Shown: piece after piece, positions 7,942-16,489 of the stretch
Numbering within the stretch: position 1 is the stretch's first letter
How the letters are laid out: every line of letters starts with the position of its first letter
DNA from: Amycolatopsis sp. WQ 127309
GTDB lineage: Bacteria; Actinomycetota; Actinomycetes; Mycobacteriales; Pseudonocardiaceae
DNA length: 64,000 nt
NCBI RefSeq assembly: GCF_023023025.1
Contig: NZ_CP095481.1
Span: forward strand, 5,841,001-5,905,000
Reading direction: 5' to 3'
Notes under the pieces: model-generated
The model's input: the letters and a program-made list of their open reading frames with translations, nothing else
Databases searched by the model: none
What the model was told of the DNA's origin: nothing
Translations under genes and position numbers: made by a program

Positions 7942-10923
7942 TTACTGGCAGGCTTCGCAGTCGGGGTCGTCGATGCGGCAGGCGGCGCCTTCGGTGGTGA
8001 CGAAGTCGACGTCCGTCTTCGGCAGCTCCTTCGGCTCCGGCTTGGCGGCCGGGGCGGTCACCGGGACCGCCGGGACGGCCGCGGCCGGCGAGGGCGCCGG
8101 GGCCGGGGCCGGGGTGGCCGCCGGAGCCGCCGGGGCAGCGGCGGGAGCCGCGGTGGCGGCGGCCGTGCCGGCCGAGACGGCGTTCAGCTTGCCGTCGGTG
8201 CCGCGCAGGGTGCTCTTCTCCACGTGCGTCGCGGACTGCGCCCGCAGGTAGTACGTGGTCTTGAGGCCCTTGTGCCACGCGTAGCGGTACAGCTCGTCGA
8301 GCTTGCGGCCGCTCGGCGCCGCGATGTACAGGTTCAGCGACTGCGCCTGGTCGATCCACTTCTGGCGCACCGAACCGGCGTCGACGATCCACTTCGACTC
8401 GATCTCGAACGCCGTGGCGTAGAGCGCCTTCAGGTCGTCCGGCACCCGGTCGATCTTGCCGAGGCTGCCGTCGAAGTACTTGAGGTCGCTGACCATGACC
8501 TCGTCCCACAGCCCGCGCTCCTTGAGCGAGCGGACCAGGTGCGGGTTGACGACGGTGAAGTCGCCGGACATGTTCGACTTGACGAACAGGTTCTGGAACA
8601 GCGGCTCGATCGACTGGCCGACACCCGAGATGTTGGAGATCGTCGCGGTCGGCGCGATCGCCATCACGTTGGAGTTGCGCATGCCGACGGTCTTGACGCG
8701 CTCGCGCAGCGGCGCCCAGTCGAGCGTGGTGGAGGTGTCGACGTCGAGGCCGTCACCGCGGCGGGCGTCGATGAGCAGCTGCAGCGAGTCGATCGGCAGG
8801 ATGCCCTTGCTCCACAGCGATCCCTCGAACGACTGGTACTGGCCGCGCTCCTCGGCGAGGTCGGTCGAGGCCGAGATCGCGTAGTAGGAGAGGTGCTCCA
8901 TGGAGACGTCGGCGAACTTCACGGCGTCGGCGGAGGCGAACGGGACGCCGATCTCGAACAGCGCGTCCTGGAAGCCCATGATGCCCAGGCCGACCGGGCG
9001 GTGACGCAGGTTGGAGCGGCGCGCCTCCGGGATCGTGTAGAAGTTGATGTCGATCACGTTGTCCAGCATGCGGACGGCCGTGCGCACGGTCTTCTCGAGG
9101 CGCTGGGTGTCCAGGCCCTCGGGGGTGACGTGCTTGAGCAGGTTGACCGAACCGAGGTTGCAGACCGCGACCTCTTCGCTGTTGGTGTTCAGCGTGATCT
9201 CGGTGCACAGGTTCGACGAGTGCACGACGCCGACGTGCTGCTGCGGCGAGCGCAGGTTGCACGGGTCCTTGAACGTGATCCACGGGTGGCCGGTCTCGAA
9301 CAGCATGGTGAGCATCCGGCGCCACAGCTCGACCGCGCGGATCTTGCGGAACACCTTGATCTCGCCGCGCTCGGCCATCGCCTCGTACTCGGCGTAGCGC
9401 TGCGAGAACGCGTTGCCGTAGAGGTCGTGCAGGTCCGGGGTCTCGTTCGGCGAGAACAGCGTCCACTGCGCGTCGGCCTCGACGCGGCGCAGGAACTCGT
9501 CCGGCACCCAGTTGGCCGTGTTCATGTCGTGCGTGCGGCGGCGGTCGTCACCGGTGTTCTTGCGCAGGTCGAGGAACTCCTCGATGTCCACGTGCCAGGT
9601 CTCGAGGTACGCGCAGGCCGCGCCCTTGCGCTTGCCGCCCTGGTTCACCGCGACGGCGGTGTCGTTGGCGATCTTGAGGAACGGCACGACGCCCTGGGAC
9701 TGGCCGTTGGTGCCCTTGATGTGCGCGCCGAGGCCGCGGACCGGGGTCCAGTCGTTGCCGAGGCCGCCCGAGTACTTAGCCAGCAGCGCGTTGTTCTTGT
9801 ACGCCTGGAAGATCGAGTCCAGGTCGTCGTCCACCGTGGTGAGGAAGCAGGACGACAGCTGCGCGCGGGTGGTGCCCGAGTTGAACAGCGTCGGCGTCGA
9901 GGCCATGAAGTGGAACGTCGAGAGCAGCTCGTAGAACTCGATGGCGCGGGCTTCGCGGTCGTCCTCGCGGATCGCCAGGCCCATCGCGACGCGCATGAAG
10001 AACGCCTGCGGCAGCTCGAAGCGGACGCCGTTGTGGTGCTGGAAGTACCGGTCGTACAGCGTCTGCAGGCCGAGGAAGCCGAAGTCGAGGTCACGCTTGG
10101 CCTCGATGGCCGCGGTGATCTTGTCCAGGTCGAAGGAGAGCAGCTCGCCGTCGACCAGCTCCAGCTCGACCGCGCGGCGCAGGTAGTCGCGGAAGTACGC
10201 GGGGTACTCGCCGGCCATCTCGTCCTGGCTGGCCAGACGCGGCTTCTTCGCGAGGTAGCTCAGGGCCTCGCCGCGCAGCTTGTCCAGCAGCAGCCGGGCG
10301 CTGACGTAGGAGTAGTTCGGCTCCTGCTCGACCAGCACGCGGGCGGCCATGATCTGGGCCAGGGCGAGCTCGTCGGCGCTGATGCCGTCGTAGAGGTTGC
10401 GCTTGGCCTCGGCCAGCACCGGCTCGGCGGTGACGTCGTCGAGCCCGGCGACGGCCTCGCCCACGACGTGGGACACGCGGGCCCAGTCGAGCGGACGCAG
10501 CACGCCGTCGACGCCCTTGACGCTCAGCGTGGCCTCGGCGGGCGTCGTGGGCTCGGTCGCCTTGCGGGCCTTGCTGTGCTCCTCGCGGTAGAGGACGTAG
10601 GCGCGGGCGACCTTGTGGTGCTCGCCGCGCATCAGCGCGAGCTCGACGATGTCCTGGATCTGCTCGATGTGCAGCGCGGTCTCGGGACCGGCGTGGCGCA
10701 GCAGGGTGGTCTCGACCTGCTCGGTGAGCTCGGCGACGACGTGGTGCACGCGGGAGGACGCGGCGGCGTCGCCGCCCTCGACCGCGAGGAACGCCTTCGT
10801 CAGCGCGACCGAGATCTTCCCGGCGTCGAACGGCGACACGCTGCCGTCCCGCCGGATGACCCGGATCGCGGTGGGGCTGGAGTCGGCGGCGGCGGGCGGC
10901 CGCTGACCGGTTTCGACTGACAT
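7942..10923 (-). CDS. nrdA: Ribonucleotide reductase large subunit
   Basis: R1 catalytic subunit, 993 residues, reducing ribonucleotides with NrdB. An N-terminal ATP-cone ([16 protein letters not shown], about 22-37) implies dATP/ATP activity control, and a second cone-like segment ([13 protein letters not shown]) follows. Catalytic segments include QLSSCFL, SNLCTEI (Cys-x-Glu), [11 protein letters not shown], and TYYLRAQSA with the double Tyr for radical transfer. The C-terminal redox tail ends CEACQ and is separated from the barrel by about 60 residues made almost only of Ala and Pro. The ATG at 10923 is preferred (GGAG ribosome site) to an in-frame ATG at 10968. Confidence 0.95.
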   Translation of the reverse strand: MSVETGQRPPAAADSSPTAIRVIRRDGSVSPFDAGKISVALTKAFLAVEGGDAAASSRVHHVVAELTEQVETTLLRHAGPETALHIEQIQDIVELALMRGEHHKVARAYVLYREEHSKARKATEPTTPAEATLSVKGVDGVLRPLDWARVSHVVGEAVAGLDDVTAEPVLAEAKRNLYDGISADELALAQIMAARVLVEQEPNYSYVSARLLLDKLRGEALSYLAKKPRLASQDEMAGEYPAYFRDYLRRAVELELVDGELLSFDLDKITAAIEAKRDLDFGFLGLQTLYDRYFQHHNGVRFELPQAFFMRVAMGLAIREDDREARAIEFYELLSTFHFMASTPTLFNSGTTRAQLSSCFLTTVDDDLDSIFQAYKNNALLAKYSGGLGNDWTPVRGLGAHIKGTNGQSQGVVPFLKIANDTAVAVNQGGKRKGAACAYLETWHVDIEEFLDLRKNTGDDRRRTHDMNTANWVPDEFLRRVEADAQWTLFSPNETPDLHDLYGNAFSQRYAEYEAMAERGEIKVFRKIRAVELWRRMLTMLFETGHPWITFKDPCNLRSPQQHVGVVHSSNLCTEITLNTNSEEVAVCNLGSVNLLKHVTPEGLDTQRLEKTVRTAVRMLDNVIDINFYTIPEARRSNLRHRPVGLGIMGFQDALFEIGVPFASADAVKFADVSMEHLSYYAISASTDLAEERGQYQSFEGSLWSKGILPIDSLQLLIDARRGDGLDVDTSTTLDWAPLRERVKTVGMRNSNVMAIAPTATISNISGVGQSIEPLFQNLFVKSNMSGDFTVVNPHLVRSLKERGLWDEVMVSDLKYFDGSLGKIDRVPDDLKALYATAFEIESKWIVDAGSVRQKWIDQAQSLNLYIAAPSGRKLDELYRYAWHKGLKTTYYLRAQSATHVEKSTLRGTDGKLNAVSAGTAAATAAPAAAPAAPAATPAPAPAPSPAAAVPAVPVTAPAAKPEPKELPKTDVDFVTTEGAACRIDDPDCEACQ

Positions 10924-10930
10924 GCGTGTC

Positions 10931-10942
10931 TCCAAATTTGGA
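10931..10942. promoter_or_regulatory. 12-bp palindrome over the nrdA ribosome site
   Basis: TCCAAATTTGGA is a perfect palindrome, AT-rich against its surroundings, and overlaps the GGAG ribosome site of nrdA. It could be an operator or an RNA fold. Function is not known. Confidence 0.35.
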
Positions 10943-11055
10943 CGCGTTGGATCGCCACAGGGTCTCATGAGGCCATGTGCTGCAAGTTCTTCGAAGCTGC
11001 CCGGCAGTACTCTGCAGCGGTCTCCCCGTCGCTGGGCGTTGCCGGTCCACAGAGA

Positions 11056-11065
11056 CTACATGTAG
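11056..11065. promoter_or_regulatory. NrdR-box-like palindrome upstream of nrdA
   Basis: CTACATGTAG is a perfect 10-bp palindrome about 130 bp upstream of nrdA and resembles the core of NrdR boxes. NrdR normally uses two boxes about three helical turns apart and I could not find a convincing second one, so this is tentative. The rest of the 374-bp gap 10924-11297 shows no gene. Confidence 0.35.
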
Positions 11066-11297
11066 GGGTTGGAGGCTGCACGTGCCCCAATGGGTGGCGT
11101 GTCGCGGTCTCACCCTCGCGGGTTACGCGGTCACCGAGAGGTGCTGCTCAGGCCCCGGAACAGGGAGTTCGGAGGCCGGTTCGAGCCTCGACCGGGGCGG
11201 CCTGGAGCGCCCGACACGCCGCTCGGCCGGGCGGAACGTGGGACGGTGGCCCGGCTGAGCTTGATCGGGTGGCGCGAGAGGGCACGCCGGAAGACGG

Positions 11298-11897
11298 TCA
11301 GGAGCCGAAGCGCAATTCGGACGCGGGGAGTTCGAGGCTCGTCACCGGGCGTCGCGAAGCGAGGTAGCCCAGCGGTCCGGTCGGGTTGAAGCTCCAGTCC
11401 GCCGACGCCGGACGCGGGCGGACCTTCGCGCCGACCGGCGTCCGCAGGAGACCGTCTCGCTCCTGGACGACGTCGAACGACGTCGGCAGCCGCACCGGCA
11501 AGCCGGCGCGGCCCTTGAACGCCGCCGTCGCTATCCAGTCGTCCGCGGTGGCCGCCGTGGCCGTGAAGGTGCGGCCGCTCGTGAAGTCCAGCGTGGCCAG
11601 GTCCTTCGGGATTGCCCACAGATCGCGGCCGCCGTGGAGGGAGACCTCGCTGTCGACCCAGATCTCGGTGATCGAGCACGACACCCGGCGCCCCTTGACC
11701 GCCACCGCCGCCAGCAGCTCGTGGTAGGCGAGCCGGCCGGGTGGCGTGTAGTCGATCCACGCCGTGAACACGGACGCGTGCCCGGCGATCACCAGCGGCT
11801 CGGCGGGCACCGCGGGCAGGTCCGCCACCGGGACGCGCCAGATCGACACGCGCGCGTCCGCGACGAGGTGCCAGGGCTGCGGCGGGTAGGCGGTCAT
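11298..11897 (-). CDS. Acetoacetate decarboxylase-family protein
   Basis: 199-residue member of the acetoacetate decarboxylase (ADC) superfamily, which forms a Schiff base between a lysine and a beta-keto acid or related carbonyl. The segment RDLWAIPKDLATLDF places Lys98 where the catalytic Lys of ADC sits (YPKK in the clostridial enzyme), so chemistry is likely retained. Substrate is unknown and many ADC-like proteins are not decarboxylases. Its ATG overlaps the stop of the crotonase gene (ATGA, 4 bp), so both are translationally coupled. Confidence 0.75.
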   Translation of the reverse strand: MTAYPPQPWHLVADARVSIWRVPVADLPAVPAEPLVIAGHASVFTAWIDYTPPGRLAYHELLAAVAVKGRRVSCSITEIWVDSEVSLHGGRDLWAIPKDLATLDFTSGRTFTATAATADDWIATAAFKGRAGLPVRLPTSFDVVQERDGLLRTPVGAKVRPRPASADWSFNPTGPLGYLASRRPVTSLELPASELRFGS

Positions 11898-12724
11898 GCG
11901 TCCAGCCAGGGGAGGTAGTCAGGCAGGTCCTTGTCGACGCGCAGGCCCCACGACGGCGGCCGTTTCTGCAGGAACGACATGACCCCTTCGACGGCGTCCG
12001 CGTTCGTGCCCAGGCCGCCGATCAGCCGCGAGTCCAGTTCGTGCACCGGGAACGGCGAGTCGGCGCTCGCCATCCGGTAGAGCAGCTGCCGGGTGACCGC
12101 GACGGACACCGGCGCGGTGTTCGCGATCAGCTCGCGGGCCAGCTCGTACGCCTCGTCGAGCACCGTCCCGGTCGGGAAAACCTTGTGCACCAAGCCTTTC
12201 GCGAGGGCCTCGGCGGCGGGGAAGACGCGGCCGCTGATCATCCAGTCGAGTGCGGTGCCCATGCCGACGAGCCGGGGGAGGAACCAGGCCGACGCGCCTT
12301 CGGGGTAGATGCCGCGGCGGGTGAAGACGAAGCCGAACCGCGAGTCCTCGGAGGCGAGCCGGTAGTCGCAGGGGAGCGTGATCGTGCTGCCGGCGCCGAC
12401 GGCCGCACCCTGCAGCGCCGCGATCACCGGCTTGTTCATCGTGAAGATCCGCTTCGAGCAGCGGCCGGCGGGTTCCTGCCACGCCGCGTCCGGCCCGGTC
12501 GCCGGGTCGAAGTCGAAACCGCCCTGGGACAGGTCGGCGCCGACGCAGAAGTCCGGGCCCGCGCCGGTCAGCACCACCACGCGGACGTCCTCGTCGCGGT
12601 CGGCGCGGTCCATCGCCGCGCCGAGCTCGTCGGCCATCCGGATCGTGTAGCCGTTGCGCGCCTCGGGGCGGTTCAGCGTCACCGTGGCGATCCGGTCCGC
12701 GACGGCGTAGGTGGTCTCGGCCAT
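11894..12724 (-). CDS. Enoyl-CoA hydratase/isomerase (crotonase)
   Basis: 276-residue crotonase-fold enzyme. The oxyanion-hole segments are visible (CVGADLSQGG and GAAVGAGSTITLPCD), as is RRGIYPEGASAWFLPRLVG, which holds an acidic residue near the catalytic-Glu position. It probably hydrates or isomerises an enoyl-CoA. The ATG at 12724 gives MAETTYAVADRIATVTLNRP, the normal crotonase start; an in-frame ATG at 12799 would add 25 unrelated residues. It is divergent from the operon beginning at 12865 and may supply its hydratase step, the role AtuE has in acyclic terpene utilisation. Confidence 0.9.
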   Translation of the reverse strand: MAETTYAVADRIATVTLNRPEARNGYTIRMADELGAAMDRADRDEDVRVVVLTGAGPDFCVGADLSQGGFDFDPATGPDAAWQEPAGRCSKRIFTMNKPVIAALQGAAVGAGSTITLPCDYRLASEDSRFGFVFTRRGIYPEGASAWFLPRLVGMGTALDWMISGRVFPAAEALAKGLVHKVFPTGTVLDEAYELARELIANTAPVSVAVTRQLLYRMASADSPFPVHELDSRLIGGLGTNADAVEGVMSFLQKRPPSWGLRVDKDLPDYLPWLDA

Positions 12725-12746
12725 GGCGATGAAACTAAGGCAGACC

Positions 12747-12775
12747 GACACTACTGGCAAGATGTCAATAGTGTC
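12747..12775. promoter_or_regulatory. Inverted repeat in the divergent crotonase/operon promoter
   Basis: GACACTA (12747-12753) and TAGTGTC (12769-12775) form a perfect 7-bp inverted repeat with a 15-bp spacer. The spacer holds TTGACA on the minus strand, a good -35 for the crotonase gene. It is a candidate operator for the TetR protein encoded at the end of the operon (22051-22653). Confidence 0.45.
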
Positions 12776-12864
12776 TCCGCAGCGTCCGGGGTGAAACAAT
12801 CAGGCGTGCTTGATTTTTATCGAGGCCGGTGCCACGCTGGGCGGCAGTACGCAAGGAGGCGGCG

Positions 12865-13656
12865 ATGGCGGACCTCGGCGTGATCCTCGGGGATCTCGAC
12901 GCGGAATCACGGACACTCGACGACGTGGTGGCGGACCTGCCCGCGTCCGGCTGGGCGCGCGCGACGCCGGCGGAGGGGTGGACCGTCGCGCACCAGATCG
13001 TGCACCTGACCTGGACCGACGGGAAGGCCCTGATCGCCACGGCCCATCCGGAGGACTGGCAGGCCGAGGTCGAAAGCCTGCTCACCGTCGGCGAGCACTA
13101 CGTCGACGAAGCCGCGGCCGAAGGCGCCGACCTGTCACCGGAGGAGCTGCTCGACCGCTGGCGCGCCGGGCGGGCGCGGCTGGCCGAGGCCCTCGCCGCG
13201 GTGCCGGACGGGCAGAAGCTGCCCTGGTACGGCCCGCCGATGAGCGCGGCCTCGATGGTGACCGCGCGGCTGATGGAGACCTGGGCGCACGGCCAGGACG
13301 TCTACGACGCGCTCGGCCTGCGCCGCGAGCCCACCGCGCGGCTCTGGCACATCGCCCGCTTCGGCACGCGGACCCGCGACTTCGCCTACCTGCTCAACTC
13401 GCTCGCCCCGCCGACCGAGGAGTTCCGGGTCGAGCTGGCCGCGCCGGACGGCACCACCTGGACGTTCGGGCCCGAGGACGCCGAGCAGCGGCTCACCGGC
13501 AGCGCCGTGGACTTCTGCCTGGTCGTCACCCAGCGGCGGCACCCGGCCGACACCGACCTCGTGGCGCAGGGCCCCGACGTCGAGGAGTGGCTGACCGTCG
13601 CGCAAGCGTTTGCCGGGCCTCCGGGGTCGGGTCGGGAAGCGGGGCAGTTCGCATGA
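12865..13656 (+). CDS. TIGR03084-type DinB-fold (mycothiol-dependent-like) protein
   Basis: 263-residue protein of the maleylpyruvate isomerase/DinB metal-binding fold. The N-terminal GWTVAHQIVHLTWTD and the later ETWAHGQDVYDALG hold the His residues that form the metal site in this fold. Members use mycothiol in some cases; the substrate here is unknown. The ATG at 12865 has an AAGGAGG ribosome site 6-12 bases upstream, whereas the in-frame ATG at 12829 has none. It is the first gene of an eight-gene operon and overlaps the next gene by ATGA. Confidence 0.78.
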   Translation: MADLGVILGDLDAESRTLDDVVADLPASGWARATPAEGWTVAHQIVHLTWTDGKALIATAHPEDWQAEVESLLTVGEHYVDEAAAEGADLSPEELLDRWRAGRARLAEALAAVPDGQKLPWYGPPMSAASMVTARLMETWAHGQDVYDALGLRREPTARLWHIARFGTRTRDFAYLLNSLAPPTEEFRVELAAPDGTTWTFGPEDAEQRLTGSAVDFCLVVTQRRHPADTDLVAQGPDVEEWLTVAQAFAGPPGSGREAGQFA

Positions 13657-15344
13657 CCGCGCTGCGGATCGGGAACGCGTCCGGGTTCTACGGCGACCGC
13701 TTCTCCGCCGTGCGCGAGATGCTCACCGGCGGGCCCTTGGACGTCCTGACCGGCGACTACCTGGCCGAGCTGACCATGCTCATCCTCGGCCGCGACCGGC
13801 TGAAGGACGCGAACCGCGGGTACGCCAAGACGTTCCTCCGTCAGATGGAGGAGAACCTCGAGCTGGCGAAGGAAAACGGCGTCAAGATCGTGGCCAACGC
13901 GGGCGGGCTCAACCCCGCCGGGCTGGCCGGCGCGCTGCGCGAGCTGGCCGACAAGCTCGGTGTCGACGTCAAGATCGCGCACGTCGAAGGCGACGACCTG
14001 GTCGCCCGCGCCGACGAGCTGGATCTCGGGAAACCCCTGACGGCCAACGCTTATCTCGGCGCGTGGGGCATCGCGGAGTGCCTGAACGCGGGCGCCGACG
14101 TCGTCGTCACCGGGCGCGTCACCGACGCCTCGGTGATCGTCGGGCCGGCCGCCGCGCACTTCGGCTGGGGCCGTGACGACTACGACGCGCTCGCCGGCGC
14201 CGTCGCCGCCGGGCACGTCATCGAGTGCGGCGCCCAGGCCACCGGCGGCAACTACGCCTTCTTCACCGAGCACGCCCTGGGCCTGCCGGGCTTCCCGATC
14301 GCCGAGATCGAGGCCGACGGCTCCAGCGTGATCACCAAGCACCCGGGCACCGGCGGCGTGGTGACCACCGGCACGGTCACCGCCCAGCTGCTCTACGAGA
14401 TCACCGGCGCCCGCTACGCCGGCCCGGACGTCACCACGCGGTTCGACACGCTCTCGGTGAGCCAGGACGGACCCGACCGCGTGCGGATCTCCGGCGTCCG
14501 CGGCGAGGCGCCGCCGCCGACGCTCAAGGTCGCGCTGAACAAGCTCGGCGGGTTCCGCAACGAGACGACGTTCGTCCTCACCGGACTCGACATCGACGCG
14601 AAAGCCGCGCTGGTGAAGGAACAGCTCGAAGGCGCGCTGAAGGACCGGCCGCCCGCCGACGTCAAATGGACGCTGGCGCGGACCGACCACGTCGACGCCG
14701 ACACCGAGCAGACCGCGAGCGCGCTGCTGCACGTCGCCGTCAAGGACGCGGATCCGAAGGTCGCCGGCCGCGCGTTCACGAGCGCCGCGGTCGAGCTAGC
14801 GCTGGCCAGCTACCCCGGCTTCCACGTCACCGCCCCGCCGTCGGACGCCTCGCCGTACGGCGTCTACACGGCGGCCTACGTGGACGCCGGGAAGGTGCCG
14901 CACGTCGCCGTGCTGCCGGACGGGATGCGGGTCGACATAGCGCCTTCGGCGTCCACTGTGGAACTGTCCGATGTGGACGATCCCGAGCTGCCCGAACCGC
15001 TCGACCACGGGCCGGTGCGGCGGGCGCCGCTCGGCAGCGTCATCGGCGCGCGCAGCGGCGACAAGGGCGGCAACGCCAACCTCGGCGTCTGGGTGCGGTC
15101 CGACGAGGCCTGGCGGTGGCTCGTGCACCGGCTGACCGTCGCCGAGTTCAAGCTGCTGCTGCCCGAGACCGCCGACCTGCCGGTGACGCGCCACCTGCTG
15201 CCGAACCTGCGGGCGGTGAACTTCGTCGTCGAAGGCATCCTCGGGCAGGGCGTCGCGTCGCAGGCCCGGTTCGACCCGCAGGCCAAGGCCTTCGGCGAGT
15301 GGCTGCGGTCCCGCGAAATCGACATCCCCGAGGTGCTCCTGTGA
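13653..15344 (+). CDS. AtuA-like DUF1446 protein
   Basis: 563-residue protein of the acyclic terpene utilisation AtuA family (DUF1446). It starts MTALRIGNASGFYGDR, typical of the family, and has a C-terminal AtuA-like domain with GARSGDKGGNANLGVWV (about 470-486). Its biochemical role is not settled; in Pseudomonas atuA is the first gene of the citronellol/geraniol cluster. Overlaps both neighbours by 4 bp (ATGA, GTGA), so it is translated as part of the operon. Confidence 0.85.
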   Translation: MTALRIGNASGFYGDRFSAVREMLTGGPLDVLTGDYLAELTMLILGRDRLKDANRGYAKTFLRQMEENLELAKENGVKIVANAGGLNPAGLAGALRELADKLGVDVKIAHVEGDDLVARADELDLGKPLTANAYLGAWGIAECLNAGADVVVTGRVTDASVIVGPAAAHFGWGRDDYDALAGAVAAGHVIECGAQATGGNYAFFTEHALGLPGFPIAEIEADGSSVITKHPGTGGVVTTGTVTAQLLYEITGARYAGPDVTTRFDTLSVSQDGPDRVRISGVRGEAPPPTLKVALNKLGGFRNETTFVLTGLDIDAKAALVKEQLEGALKDRPPADVKWTLARTDHVDADTEQTASALLHVAVKDADPKVAGRAFTSAAVELALASYPGFHVTAPPSDASPYGVYTAAYVDAGKVPHVAVLPDGMRVDIAPSASTVELSDVDDPELPEPLDHGPVRRAPLGSVIGARSGDKGGNANLGVWVRSDEAWRWLVHRLTVAEFKLLLPETADLPVTRHLLPNLRAVNFVVEGILGQGVASQARFDPQAKAFGEWLRSREIDIPEVLL

Positions 15345-16489
15345 CCGATCCTTTTAGGACGCCCGAGCGGGCCGAGCTGCGCAAGACCGTGCGCCGGTTC
15401 GTCGAGCAGGAGGTCCTGCCGCACCTCGACGACTGGGAACGCGCCGGTGAGCTGCCGCGTGACCTGCACCGCACGGCCGGCGACCTGGGCCTGCTCGGCG
15501 TCGCGTTCCCCGAGGAGATCGGCGGCGGGGACGGCAACTACCTCGACGCGCTCGTCGTCGCCGAGGAGATGCACTACGCCGGCGGGTCCGGCGGGCTGTT
15601 CGCGTCGCTGTTCACCTGCGGCATCGCTGTCCCGCACATCGCCGAGGCGAACGACCCCGTGCAGATCGAGCGCTGGGTGCGCCCGACCCTGGCCGGGGAC
15701 AAGATCGGCTCGCTGGCCGTCACCGAGCCGGACGGCGGCTCCGACGTCGCCGGGATCCGGACCACCGCCGTCCGCGAGGGCGACGAGTACGTCATCAACG
15801 GCGCCAAGACGTACATCACGTCCGGCTGCCGCGCCGACTTCGTGACGACCGTCGTGCGGACCGGCGGCGAGGGTGCTCACGGGTTGTCACTGATCGTCGT
15901 CGAGCGCGGCACGCCCGGGTTCACCGTGTCGCGCAAGCTCGAGAAGATGGGCTGGCTCTGCTCCGACACCGCCGAACTGTCCTACGTGGACGTCCGGGTG
16001 CCGGTCGAGAACCTCGTCGGCGCCGAGAACAGCGGGTTCGCCCAGGTGGCCACCCAGTTCGTCACCGAACGGCTTTCCCTTGCGGTGCAGGCGTATGCGC
16101 ACGCCCAGCGCGCGCTCGACCTGACGCTCGACTGGTGCCGGCTGCGCGAGACGTTCGGCCGGCCGCTGATCTCGCGGCAGCTCGTGCAGCACAAGCTCAC
16201 CGAGATGGCGCGCAAGACCGACGTCGCGCGCACCTACGCCCGGCAGACCGCGATCCGGCACGTGTCGGGTGAAGAGGTCATCGCCGAGGCCTGTTTCGCC
16301 AAGAACACCGCCGTCGAGGCCGCCGAGTGGGTGGTCAACGAGGCCGTCCAGCTGCACGGCGGGCTCGGCTACATGCGCGAGGCCGAGGTGGAGCGGCACT
16401 ACCGCGACGTCCGGATCCTCGGCATCGGCGGCGGCACCAACGAGATCCTCACCGGCTTGGCCGCGAAGCGATTGGGATACACCTCATGA
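15341..16489 (+). CDS. Acyl-CoA dehydrogenase
   Basis: 382-residue FAD enzyme that makes an alpha,beta-double bond in an acyl-CoA. The flavin/substrate signatures are VTEPDGGSDVAGI and QLHGGLGYMREAEVER. The usual C-terminal YEGT catalytic-base position is GIGGGTNEIL, so the base, if any, is elsewhere, as in isovaleryl- or long-chain-type enzymes; this variant is common in actinobacterial homologues. The GTG start at 15341 overlaps the atuA-like stop. In context it resembles AtuD (citronellyl-CoA dehydrogenase) or an isovaleryl-CoA dehydrogenase. Confidence 0.92.
   Translation: MTDPFRTPERAELRKTVRRFVEQEVLPHLDDWERAGELPRDLHRTAGDLGLLGVAFPEEIGGGDGNYLDALVVAEEMHYAGGSGGLFASLFTCGIAVPHIAEANDPVQIERWVRPTLAGDKIGSLAVTEPDGGSDVAGIRTTAVREGDEYVINGAKTYITSGCRADFVTTVVRTGGEGAHGLSLIVVERGTPGFTVSRKLEKMGWLCSDTAELSYVDVRVPVENLVGAENSGFAQVATQFVTERLSLAVQAYAHAQRALDLTLDWCRLRETFGRPLISRQLVQHKLTEMARKTDVARTYARQTAIRHVSGEEVIAEACFAKNTAVEAAEWVVNEAVQLHGGLGYMREAEVERHYRDVRILGIGGGTNEILTGLAAKRLGYTS

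Noticed and set aside
7366..10920. 1184-codon open frame antisense to nrdA/nrdB
   Set aside because: Shadow of the nrdA coding pattern; no recognisable domain and composition skewed to Val, Arg, Gly, His.
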